Assembly: GCF_000786655.1 (NCBI RefSeq)
Contig: NZ_JROM01000021.1
Coordinates: 248,001-312,000 of the forward strand
Length of the DNA: 64,000 bases
Origin: Kocuria marina
GTDB taxonomy: Bacteria; Actinomycetota; Actinomycetes; Actinomycetales; Micrococcaceae
Reading direction: 5' to 3'
The notes beneath the pieces are model-generated. The model saw only the letters and a program-made list of their open reading frames with translations, had not been told where the DNA came from and did no database searches. How positions within the stretch are numbered: position 1 is the stretch's first letter; every line of letters starts with the position of its first letter. This document shows, one piece after another, positions 57,390-64,000 of this stretch. Position numbers and translations under genes: made by a program.

Positions 57390-59846
57390 CTAAGAAACCT
57401 TGGTCATGGGCGCGTAGCGCAACAGGAGGCGCTTCTCCTCCGCGCCGAAGCGCACCTTGGCGACCGTCTTGTCCCCGGAACCCTCCATCGCCACCACGGA
57501 ACCGCGACCGAAGGCCTTGTGCTCCACGGTGTCCCCCACGCTCAGGGACGGGATCTCCCGCTGGGGCTGCACGCGCCCGGCCGAGGCCGGTGAGAGCCTG
57601 CGGAAACTCGCCCCGGATCCGGCGCCCGCACCCCACGAGGAGCCGCGCAACGGGTCGCGGGCCTGGAACCCGGCGTGCACGGGCGAACCCCACCCGCCCG
57701 CAGCGGTTCCGCCCTCGCGCTTCCACTCGATGAGGCGCGCGGGGATCTCGTCCAGGAACGGGCTCGCGGGGTTGAACTGGGATTGCCCCCACATGGACCG
57801 GGACTCGGCACGCGTGAGGTACAACCGCTTGCGCGCCCGGGTGATCCCCACGTACGCGAGGCGGCGCTCCTCCTCCATGCTCGAGGGGTCCGCGAAGCTG
57901 CGCTGGTGCGGGAAGATCCCGTGTTCCATGCCGGTGAGGAACACGACCGGGAACTCGAGCCCCTTGGCGGTGTGCAGGGTCATGAGCGTCACCACGCCCT
58001 GCGACCGCGCTTGCGCCACTTCCTCCGCGATCTGCTGGGCGCTCGCGCCGCCCTCCGGTTCGGGCTGCGAGGGGATCTGGTCCGCGTCCGCCACGAGGGC
58101 CACGTGTTCCAGGAACTCCCCGAGGCCCGCGTCCGGGTGGTCCTTCTCGAACTCGCGCACCACGGCCACGAGCTCCGCGAGGTTCTCCACGCGGGACTCG
58201 TCCTGGGGGTCCGTGGACGTGCGCAGGGCCTCGAGGTACCCGGACTGTTCGAGCACGGCCTCGAGCACCGCGGTCACCGAGGCGCCCTGCGCGAGTTCCG
58301 CGAGGTCGTCCATGAGCTGGGAGAACTTGGCGATGGCGTTCGCCGAGCGGGTGGCCAGGGCGGGTGCTTCGTCCAGGCGGTGCATGGCCTCGGAGAACGA
58401 GATCCCCTCGCGGTCGGCGAGCGCTGCGATCGAGCCCTGGGCGCGATCCCCGATCCCTCGCTTGGGTTCGTTGATGATGCGCCGCACGGTGATGTCGTCC
58501 GCGGGGTTGGCGATCGCCCGCAGGTAGGACATGGCGTCCTTGATCTCCTTGCGCTCGTAGAAACGCGTTCCACCCACCACCTTGTAGGGCAGTCCCACGC
58601 GCATCAGGATCTCCTCGAGGGAGCGGGATTGCGCGTTGGTGCGGTAGAACACGGCGACGTCGCCGGGGCGGATCCCGTGCTCGTCCTGCAGCGTGTCGAT
58701 CTCCTCCGCGATGAAGCGGGCCTCTTCGTGCTCGTTCTCCGCGGCGTAGCCGATGATGGGGGCGCCGTCCCCCTCCGCCGTCCACAGTTTCTTGTCCCGG
58801 CGGTCCGCGTTCTGGGAGATCACGGAGTTGGCCGCGGAGAGGATGTTCTGCGTGGAGCGGTAGTTCTGTTCTAGCAGGATGGTGCGCGCGGACGGGAAGT
58901 CCCGCTCGAAATCCGTGATGTTGCGGATGTCCGCGCCGCGGAACGCGTAGATGGACTGGTCCGAGTCCCCCACGACCGTGAGCTCGGCCGGCGGGATCCC
59001 GGATTCGTCCGGGTGGTTCCCGGAACCGCCGCCCACGAGTTCCCGCACGAGCGCGTACTGGGCGTGGTTGGTGTCCTGGTACTCGTCCACGAGTACGTGA
59101 CGGAAGCGGCGTCGGTAGTACTCGAGCACCTGCGGGAACGCGCGGAACATGTGCACGGTCTCGCCAATGAGGTCGTCGAAGTCCATGGCGTTGGCCGCGC
59201 GCAACCGCTGGGTGTACCCCCGGTAGACCTGGGCCACGGCGGACTCGAACGGGTCCGTGGAACTCGCGCGGGCCAGGTAGGTCTCGTCATCCAAGAGCTC
59301 GTTCTTCAGCGCGGAGATCTTGTGCTGGATGGCCTTGGGAGCGAACCGCTTGGGGTCCAGCTCGTGCTGTTTGGCCACCTGGGTGATCAAGCGCAGGGAA
59401 TCCGCGGAGTCGTAGATGGAGAAGTTGGTGGACAGCCCCAGGGTCTTGGCCTCACGGCGCAGGATCCGCACGCACAGCGAGTGGAACGTGGAGATCCACA
59501 TGGAGCGCGCGGACTCCCCCACGAGATCCACGATGCGCTCGCGCATTTCCGCCGCAGCCTTGTTGGTGAAGGTGATCGCGAGGATCTCCCCCCGGCGCGC
59601 GCGACCCGTGGCCAGCAGGTAGGCGATCCGGTGCGTGAGCACCCTGGTCTTGCCGGAACCGGCACCGGCCACGATGAGCAGAGGGGTACCCGCGTGCTCC
59701 ACGGCCTGGCGCTGGGGATCGTTGAGTCCCTCCACGAGCTGCGCCCCGGACGCCGGAGCGGGGTGGGAGAACTCGTCCGCGTCGTGCGCGTTCGCCGAGC
59801 GCACGGATGCCGCGGACAGGAGGGGATTGTCAGAGAGGAAGTCCAT
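57390..59846 (-). CDS. pcrA: ATP-dependent DNA helicase PcrA/UvrD
   Basis: Superfamily 1A 3'-5' helicase in repair and replication restart, 818 residues. Motifs in order are LNDPQRQAVEH (Q), GAGSGKTRVLTHRIAYLL (I), ITFTNKAAAEMRER (Ia), VDEYQDTNHAQY (II), VVGDSDQSIYAFRGAD (III), LEQNYRST (IV), MTLHTAKGLEFPVVF (V), and RRLAYVGITRARKRLYL (VI). The C-terminal tail with VEHKAFGRGSVV is typical of PcrA. A TAAACT box lies nine bases before ATG 59846, so the leader is very short or absent. pcrA near sucCD is a conserved actinobacterial arrangement. Confidence 0.96.
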   Translation of the reverse strand: MDFLSDNPLLSAASVRSANAHDADEFSHPAPASGAQLVEGLNDPQRQAVEHAGTPLLIVAGAGSGKTRVLTHRIAYLLATGRARRGEILAITFTNKAAAEMRERIVDLVGESARSMWISTFHSLCVRILRREAKTLGLSTNFSIYDSADSLRLITQVAKQHELDPKRFAPKAIQHKISALKNELLDDETYLARASSTDPFESAVAQVYRGYTQRLRAANAMDFDDLIGETVHMFRAFPQVLEYYRRRFRHVLVDEYQDTNHAQYALVRELVGGGSGNHPDESGIPPAELTVVGDSDQSIYAFRGADIRNITDFERDFPSARTILLEQNYRSTQNILSAANSVISQNADRRDKKLWTAEGDGAPIIGYAAENEHEEARFIAEEIDTLQDEHGIRPGDVAVFYRTNAQSRSLEEILMRVGLPYKVVGGTRFYERKEIKDAMSYLRAIANPADDITVRRIINEPKRGIGDRAQGSIAALADREGISFSEAMHRLDEAPALATRSANAIAKFSQLMDDLAELAQGASVTAVLEAVLEQSGYLEALRTSTDPQDESRVENLAELVAVVREFEKDHPDAGLGEFLEHVALVADADQIPSQPEPEGGASAQQIAEEVAQARSQGVVTLMTLHTAKGLEFPVVFLTGMEHGIFPHQRSFADPSSMEEERRLAYVGITRARKRLYLTRAESRSMWGQSQFNPASPFLDEIPARLIEWKREGGTAAGGWGSPVHAGFQARDPLRGSSWGAGAGSGASFRRLSPASAGRVQPQREIPSLSVGDTVEHKAFGRGSVVAMEGSGDKTVAKVRFGAEEKRLLLRYAPMTKVS

Positions 59847-59905
59847 GGTGGAACCAGTTTAGCGAGGGGCTCGGACGCCCTCACCGGCCCGTGGACAACC
59901 CCGGA

Positions 59906-60634
59906 TCACACGTAGCGCGGTTCCAACAGGTGACGCCCGTTGGCGTCCTCGACCCACAGGTGCGAGTCCGCCACGGTGACCCGCGCGGGGGCCTGGAGCA
60001 CGACGTCGTCGTCGAGGTCGTCCCCCTCCTGCTCGGGCCCGCCGTAGATGGTGAAGACCTCCCCCGCGGTGGGGTCCAGGTGGCGGATGGCGTCGTTGCC
60101 GGTGTCCGCGACCACCACGGAACCGTCGTAGAGGATCTGCAGGTCCTCGGGGTGGGCGAGCTTGGCGTCCGCCGCCGGCCCGTCCTGGTACCCCGCGCCG
60201 TGGCGGCCGATGACCGTGACCACGTGGGGATCGCCGTCGGGCCGGTCGGTGTCGATCACGATGTAGCGCAGCGCGGAGGAGTCCTTGTCCACGAGCCACA
60301 ACTTGCCGTCACCGGCCTCGGTGATCGAGACGGTGGCCGCGAACTTGGCCTGGGCGATCTTCCCGTCCCGGCGCCCGGGCTCACCCGTGCCGCCGTACTC
60401 CTGGAGCGAATCGGTGTACGGGTCCCAGCGGAACAACTGGTTCTTGTCCGGGACGGCCGCGACCACGGCGGAGAGTTTGTGGGACCACACGATGTCCGCG
60501 ATCCGCGCACCCTCCAGGACGGAGCAGTTGATCCTGCGCCGGACCGTGGTGTGATCGGCCTCGTACAGGGTGAGTTCCGTGCCGTCACCCGCGCTCATGA
60601 GCAGACCGTCCGGCAGGCCGATGGAGAGTTCCAT
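59906..60634 (-). CDS. NHL-repeat/beta-propeller-like protein
   Basis: A 242-residue soluble protein with repeated motifs of the NHL type: NQLFRWDPYTDSLQEYGGTG, GKLWLVDKDSSALRYI, HPEDLQILYDGSVVVADTGN, and DAIRHLDPTAGEVFTIYGG. There is no signal peptide, so it is likely cytoplasmic. NHL propellers usually bind protein or RNA; no enzymatic residues are seen. ATG 60634 and GTG 60643 are both possible; GGAAGG lies just upstream. It sits after pcrA in the opposite sense of flow (upstream of it on the same strand). Confidence 0.7.
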   Translation of the reverse strand: MELSIGLPDGLLMSAGDGTELTLYEADHTTVRRRINCSVLEGARIADIVWSHKLSAVVAAVPDKNQLFRWDPYTDSLQEYGGTGEPGRRDGKIAQAKFAATVSITEAGDGKLWLVDKDSSALRYIVIDTDRPDGDPHVVTVIGRHGAGYQDGPAADAKLAHPEDLQILYDGSVVVADTGNDAIRHLDPTAGEVFTIYGGPEQEGDDLDDDVVLQAPARVTVADSHLWVEDANGRHLLEPRYV

Positions 60635-60729
60635 GACCGTCACCACCCTTCCGCGGTGCCCGTGGGGCACCTGTTCGCCACCTCGTCATCGAGCGTGGTA
60701 CCCGTAGTCATTCACAGTACAACCCGGGG

Positions 60730-60735
60730 GATAAT
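60730..60735 (+). promoter_or_regulatory. -10 box, leaderless start at 60742
   Basis: GATAAT ends six bases (GGGGCC) before ATG 60742. GGGG in the spacer could also act as a weak ribosome binding site if transcription starts further upstream. Confidence 0.45.
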
Positions 60736-60741
60736 GGGGCC

Positions 60742-61443
60742 ATGGGTATGACCAGAGCGCAGAAGGCCAGGAAGTACGGGGAGAACGCGGGCACCGCGAA
60801 CGCGGGGTCCTCGCCCGCTCGCGCGCCCCGGGTGCGCCCCGCGAGCGTCCACGAGATGCGCCCCGGTGAGCTCGCCGCGGAACCCACCAAGGCGTCGTCG
60901 GCCGGGATCCTGGTGGGCGTGGCGTTCTTCGTGGGCGCCGCGCTGTGGCTCTACTACCACCTGCTCGTGCTGCAGGGCGTCTCGGGCAACCTGGCCGGCG
61001 GGGTCACCGCACCCGAGCTCATGGCGGGTGGTTTCTCCCAGGACCACCTCGCGGATTTCGCCCGTGGTCTGGGCGCAGACGGACGCACCGAGTACGAGGG
61101 CGTGCACGCGACCACCGGGCTCTTCACGCCCCTGCTCATGTGCCTGGGCTGGCTGCTGTTCACCGGGCTCAACACCCCGAAGCGCGCTCGCAAGTGGGTG
61201 TACTGGACGGTGATCCTCGCGTACGCCGTGGTCTTCCTGGTGGGCAACACCGCGCTCGACGCCGCCGTGGCCGACCCCTCGGACGCCTCCGCCGTGGCGC
61301 TCGCCTCGGGTCTCGTGATCGCCCGGTGGGTGTTGTTCGCGCTGCTCGCGCTGATCGCCGTGATCGTGGCGGTGTCCGTGGTGCGCCGCAAACTCGACGA
61401 CTTCTCCCAGGGCAAGCTGCCGGGCCAGCGCCCGAGCGCCTGA
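60742..61443 (+). CDS. four-helix membrane protein, unknown function
   Basis: A 233-residue protein. A basic N-terminus (TRAQKARKYGENAG) of about 55 residues precedes four hydrophobic helices (about 57-80, 125-145, 152-175, 190-215). The loop between helices 1 and 2 is long and probably outside: GGVTAPELMAGGFSQDHLADFARG. The C-terminus is short and charged. I do not recognise the family. The start is supported by the -10 box just upstream. Confidence 0.7.
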   Translation: MGMTRAQKARKYGENAGTANAGSSPARAPRVRPASVHEMRPGELAAEPTKASSAGILVGVAFFVGAALWLYYHLLVLQGVSGNLAGGVTAPELMAGGFSQDHLADFARGLGADGRTEYEGVHATTGLFTPLLMCLGWLLFTGLNTPKRARKWVYWTVILAYAVVFLVGNTALDAAVADPSDASAVALASGLVIARWVLFALLALIAVIVAVSVVRRKLDDFSQGKLPGQRPSA

Positions 61444-61527
61444 TCCCACCGGGCGGGTTCCACCGGGCGGGTTAGTCTGCTGCCGACATGACGACGTCCC
61501 GCCCGGTGCCGGGCGGGACGTCCTCGG

Positions 61528-61600
61528 TGCCCCCGATTGGATTCGAACCAACGACACCGGCTTTAGGAGAGCCGTGCTCTATCCCCTGAGCTACGGGGGC
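61528..61600 (-). tRNA. tRNA-Arg (anticodon CCT)
   Basis: Reading the minus strand from 61600 gives a 73-base cloverleaf. The acceptor stem is GCCCCCG/CGGGGGC with discriminator A. The D-arm region is TAGCTCAGGGGATAGAGC. The anticodon stem CGGCT/AGCCG encloses the loop CTCCTAA (anticodon CCT, reading AGG). The T arm contains GGTTCGAATCC. CCA is not encoded. AGG is a rare codon in such GC-rich genomes. Confidence 0.95.
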
Positions 61601-61641
61601 AACACTGGACCACTGTATCCGCGGCGCGTTCCCCCCGCGAG

Positions 61642-61669
61642 TTGAGCGCACAGTGGAACACCGCACAAT
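61642..61669 (+). promoter_or_regulatory. promoter, leaderless start at 61676
   Basis: TTGAGC (61642-61647) and CACAAT (61664-61669) are spaced by 16 bases. The -10 ends six bases before ATG 61676. This is the only one of the leaderless set with a convincing -35. Confidence 0.55.
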
Positions 61670-61675
61670 GGAAGC

Positions 61676-62557
61676 ATGACCGTCTACATCGATCCGCCCC
61701 GCTGGCCCGCGCACGGCACGGTGTTCTCCCACCTGGTCTCGGACACCTCCGTGGAGGAGCTGCACGAGTTCGCCCGCGGCCTGGGGGTCTCGGAGCGCGC
61801 CTTCGACCGCGACCACTACGACGTCCCGGCGCACCGCCACGCGGATGCCGTGGCCGCCGGCGCACTCGCGGTGGACGGCAAGGAACTCGTCCGGGTCCTG
61901 ATCCGCAGTGGTCTGCGAGTCCCCGCACGACGCCGCCCGGCCAAGCTCGCAGCGACCCTCACGCGCCGCTGGGCGCACCGTTTCCCCGAGCACCCGCAGC
62001 TGGGTGCCGAGCTTCTATCACGCTGGAGTGAACCGCATCGGGTGTACCACGGTCCCGAACATCTGCTGAACGTGCTGGAAGGCATCGACCGGCTCACCCG
62101 CGGCGCCCCCAGCTCCGAGCTCGTGCTCGCCGCGTGGTTTCACGACGCCGTGTACGACGGGCGAGCGGGACAGGACGAACGGGATTCGGCGGAGCTGGCC
62201 CGGCAACGCCTGACCGGACCGGACTGGCCCGCGACCACCGGCCGGCGTGTGGCGGACCTCGTGCTCGTGACCGTGGACCATCGCCCCGATCCCCGTGATC
62301 TCGACGCGTGTCGTCTCGTGGACGCGGACCTGTCCGTGCTGGGCGGGGACGACGAGGAGTACGAGCGGTACCGGAGCACTGTGCGCCGAGAATACGCCCA
62401 CGTACCGGACGAGCAGTTCAGAGCGGGTCGGGCCGAGATCCTGCGCGGCCTCCTGGCCAAGGACACCCTGTTCCACGATCCTCGTGCGGTGACGCTGTGG
62501 GAAGGGCGGGCCCGGGAGAACCTCGAACGGGAGATCACTCAACTGGTCGCGGCCTGA
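61676..62557 (+). CDS. DUF4031 - HD-domain phosphohydrolase fusion
   Basis: A 293-residue protein with two parts. Residues 1-85 match DUF4031: MTVYIDPPRWP, HLVSDTSVEELHEFARGLG, and DHYDVPAHRHADAVAAGA. Residues ~105-290 are a predicted metal-dependent HD hydrolase: RVYHGPEHLLNVLEGIDRL, AAWFHDAVYD with His156-Asp157, and TVDHRPDPRD. The HD part resembles stand-alone proteins of unknown substrate. Fusion to DUF4031 suggests both act on one substrate or pathway (inference). The start is set by the promoter spacing. Confidence 0.82.
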   Translation: MTVYIDPPRWPAHGTVFSHLVSDTSVEELHEFARGLGVSERAFDRDHYDVPAHRHADAVAAGALAVDGKELVRVLIRSGLRVPARRRPAKLAATLTRRWAHRFPEHPQLGAELLSRWSEPHRVYHGPEHLLNVLEGIDRLTRGAPSSELVLAAWFHDAVYDGRAGQDERDSAELARQRLTGPDWPATTGRRVADLVLVTVDHRPDPRDLDACRLVDADLSVLGGDDEEYERYRSTVRREYAHVPDEQFRAGRAEILRGLLAKDTLFHDPRAVTLWEGRARENLEREITQLVAA

Positions 62558-62618
62558 GCCTGGCCCCTAGGGCATGTGAAAGTAGCTAGGGACGCAGAGA
62601 ACTCACGGCCGCGGGGAG

Positions 62619-62647
62619 CTCGGGGCGGGACGCGACTCGGGGCGGGA
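62619..62647 (+). repeat. CTCGGGGCGGGA direct repeat
   Basis: The 12-base unit CTCGGGGCGGGA occurs at 62619-62630 and 62636-62647, a 17-base period, in the gap after the HD-fusion gene. Function unknown. Confidence 0.45.
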
Positions 62648-62743
62648 AAGAACTGAGGGTCGAGAGGAGCCCGGGCCGGGAAGAACGGCCACGGGCGCGC
62701 ACCGGATACCGGGCGACGTCGTCCTGCCCCTCAGATGGACGGG

Positions 62744-63022
62744 TCAGCGGCTGCGGTTGGCGGCGTCGTCATCCGGTGCAGTGGACTGCGCCGACCGGGC
62801 GGCCGCGCGGCGGCGTCGGAACAGGACCGTGGCCACCACGAGGCCGATGATGATCCCCACGCCCCCGAACACCGACAGCCACATGGCGGCGTGCCCCACG
62901 AACGCGGCCACGATGAAACCCACGACGATCCCCGGGATGGCACCTGCCACCATCCCCACGGCGTAGTAGGTGAATTCCTGGTCCTGCGGGGTGCGTGCTG
63001 CGGTGGAGAGATCGGAGGGCAT
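62744..63022 (-). CDS. small two-helix membrane protein
   Basis: A 92-residue protein with two Gly/Val/Ile-rich membrane helices (about 20-40 and 45-65), joined by a short turn. A basic RRRRAAARS tail and an acidic end follow. GG-rich helices (GAIPGIVVGFIVAAFVG) recall small membrane proteins that pack tightly; no family is recognised. ATG 63022 is chosen over ATG 63031 because TAGAAT at 63030-63035 is a -10 box that overlaps the latter and ends seven bases before the former. Confidence 0.7.
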   Translation of the reverse strand: MPSDLSTAARTPQDQEFTYYAVGMVAGAIPGIVVGFIVAAFVGHAAMWLSVFGGVGIIIGLVVATVLFRRRRAAARSAQSTAPDDDAANRSR

Positions 63023-63029
63023 GACGCCC

Positions 63030-63035
63030 ATTCTA
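63030..63035 (-). promoter_or_regulatory. -10 box, leaderless start at 63022
   Basis: TAGAAT on the minus strand is followed by GGGCGTC and ATG 63022, the same spacing as at manC and the M20 hydrolase gene. Confidence 0.5.
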
Positions 63036-63100
63036 CGGGCCGGGGCTGCGCGCTCGCTGGGGCCGATCCGCAGCCGGCGACCGGCACCCGGGCACGAAAA

Positions 63101-63137
63101 AACGTACGGACCCTGCGGTCAACAGGGTCCGTACGTT
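63101..63137 (-). terminator. Rho-independent terminator of the NlpC/P60 gene
   Basis: A perfect 15-base inverted repeat AACGTACGGACCCTG (63101-63115)/CAGGGTCCGTACGTT (63123-63137), with a seven-base loop, lies about 100 bases after the hydrolase stop. On the minus strand it is followed directly by a T run (complement of AAAAAA, 63097-63102). It is the only classical intrinsic terminator with a U tract in the window. Confidence 0.9.
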
Positions 63138-63234
63138 CTATATCGCTCTCATCGGGATCGGGTACACAACCGGTCCCGACTCGACACGAGGTGTGGCACC
63201 GCGCCGATCAGCGCTGTGCCGAACTCGATCCGGT

Positions 63235-63999
63235 TCAGCCGACGCGGATGAACTCGGGGCCGGAGCCCACGTAGGCGCTGGTCTTCACGGTCTGGTTACC
63301 GTTCCAACCGCCGTGGATGGCCTGGCCGTTACCGGCGTAGATGGCCACGTGAGCCATGCCGGAACCGCCGTTGGCGTAGTAGGCGATGTCACCGGCGCGG
63401 GCCTGGTCCGCGGAGACCGGGGTGCCCAGCGACTTGTAGCTGGCCGGCCAGCCGTGGTGGTTGATGCCCACGGCCTTGAGGGAGTTGGTCACCAGCATGG
63501 TGCAGTCCTGGGTCGCACCGAGCTGAGCCTCGGCGGCGCCCAGGATGGCCTGGCCCTTCGCGGAGCCGGACACGGAGGAGGCCTTGGCGGCGGGAGCAGC
63601 CTGGGCCTTCGCCTGGGTGTTGGACTGCGTGGTCACGTGAGTGGCGGCCTGAGCCTTGGGGGCAGCCTGTGCCTTCGGGGCGGCCGGGGCCTTGGGCGCC
63701 TCGTAGGACGCCGGCTGGGCGGCAGCGGCACCCTGGGGCGCGGTGTAGTTCGGGATCACCGGGGAGGCCACGGTGGCGCGCTGCTCGGCGGCGGCCTCCT
63801 TGGCAACGGTCTGAGCGGTGGCGGGAGCGGCGTGGCGGCCCTGGGCCACCGGAGCCTGCTCGGCGACCGGGGTGACGTTCTCGGAAGCGGTCACGACCGT
63901 GGCAGCAGCAGCGGGAGCCTGCAGCGGGGTCACGTTCGCCACGGGAGCGGCCTGCACCACGGAGGGCTGCGCGGGAGCCTGAGCCGGGGCGGCGGGCTC
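63235..63999 (-). CDS. NlpC/P60-family cell-wall hydrolase (3' part)
   Basis: The 5' end is cut by the window edge; about 255 residues are visible. The first ~145 are Ala/Pro/Val/Gln-rich low complexity with repeated APKAQAAPKAQAA units, a likely wall-spanning linker. The C-terminal ~110 residues are an NlpC/P60-like cysteine peptidase. The probable catalytic Cys is in GATQDCTMLVTNSL, where most relatives have DCSG. The His is in GSGMAHVAIYAGNGQAIHGG, with RAGDIAYYAN before it. Likely secreted and acting on peptidoglycan peptides. A strong terminator follows. Confidence 0.82.
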   Translation of the reverse strand, partial: EPAAPAQAPAQPSVVQAAPVANVTPLQAPAAAATVVTASENVTPVAEQAPVAQGRHAAPATAQTVAKEAAAEQRATVASPVIPNYTAPQGAAAAQPASYEAPKAPAAPKAQAAPKAQAATHVTTQSNTQAKAQAAPAAKASSVSGSAKGQAILGAAEAQLGATQDCTMLVTNSLKAVGINHHGWPASYKSLGTPVSADQARAGDIAYYANGGSGMAHVAIYAGNGQAIHGGWNGNQTVKTSAYVGSGPEFIRVG

Positions 64000-64000
64000 G

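Overview
The window is high-GC (about 70%), densely coding DNA from an actinobacterium. Gene content and order point to the Micrococcaceae, and a Kocuria-like genome is my best guess (inference, not searched). Evidence includes the mazG-eno-ftsB-DUF501 run, pcrA near sucCD, and a DUF6350-purN-purH run. Two operons caught in decay fit a genome undergoing reduction.

Layout. 1-2.2 kb: a disintegrating Mrp-type Na+/H+ antiporter operon, with frameshifts, internal deletions and two in-frame TAG stops. 2.4-9.4 kb: a minus-strand housekeeping block (DUF501, ftsB, eno, mazG, adenosine deaminase, an acidic-linker protein with two similar end domains, cytidine deaminase). 9.5-14.9 kb: a nucleoside ABC importer (two permeases, a double ATPase, a BMP-family lipoprotein), headed by an elaborate nested inverted repeat. 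15-17.5 kb: an M20 amidohydrolase and mannose-1-phosphate guanylyltransferase. 18-21.6 kb: sdhCDAB. 21.7-26 kb: a BrkB-type membrane protein, a 2'-5' RNA ligase-like protein, trpS, an exonuclease III and a small membrane protein. 26.1-36.7 kb: an MFS exporter, folD-glyA, a fused HAD-GH65 enzyme, a gamma carbonic anhydrase and purN-purH. 36.8-54 kb: membrane proteins, a GT4 glycosyltransferase, a BCCT-transporter/GMC-oxidoreductase deletion fusion, a large unrecognised protein divergent from a SNF2 ATPase, a BenE transporter, a ferritin-like/VIT1 iron exporter, an AT-rich non-coding stretch and purU. 54-61 kb: sucCD, pcrA and small unknowns. 61.5-64 kb: tRNA-Arg(CCT), a DUF4031-HD fusion, a small membrane protein and the 3' part of an NlpC/P60 hydrolase.

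Functional themes. Nucleoside import plus cdd and add form a salvage module, and mazG cleans up non-canonical NTPs. folD, glyA, purN, purH and purU together manage one-carbon units for purine synthesis. Enolase, succinate dehydrogenase and succinyl-CoA synthetase supply central carbon metabolism.

Two sequence habits recur. About a dozen transcription starts appear leaderless: a TAnnnT-like -10 box ends 6-8 bases before the start codon and there is no Shine-Dalgarno. This decides several start codons. Many genes also end in hairpins built from the same stem, ACGACGCC(GC)/(GC)GGCGTCGT. The most interesting unexplained items are the 1039-residue protein divergent from the SNF2 ATPase, the structured AT-rich region before purU, the TGACCC/GGGTCA array before the nucleoside importer, and the two deletion-fused operon remnants.
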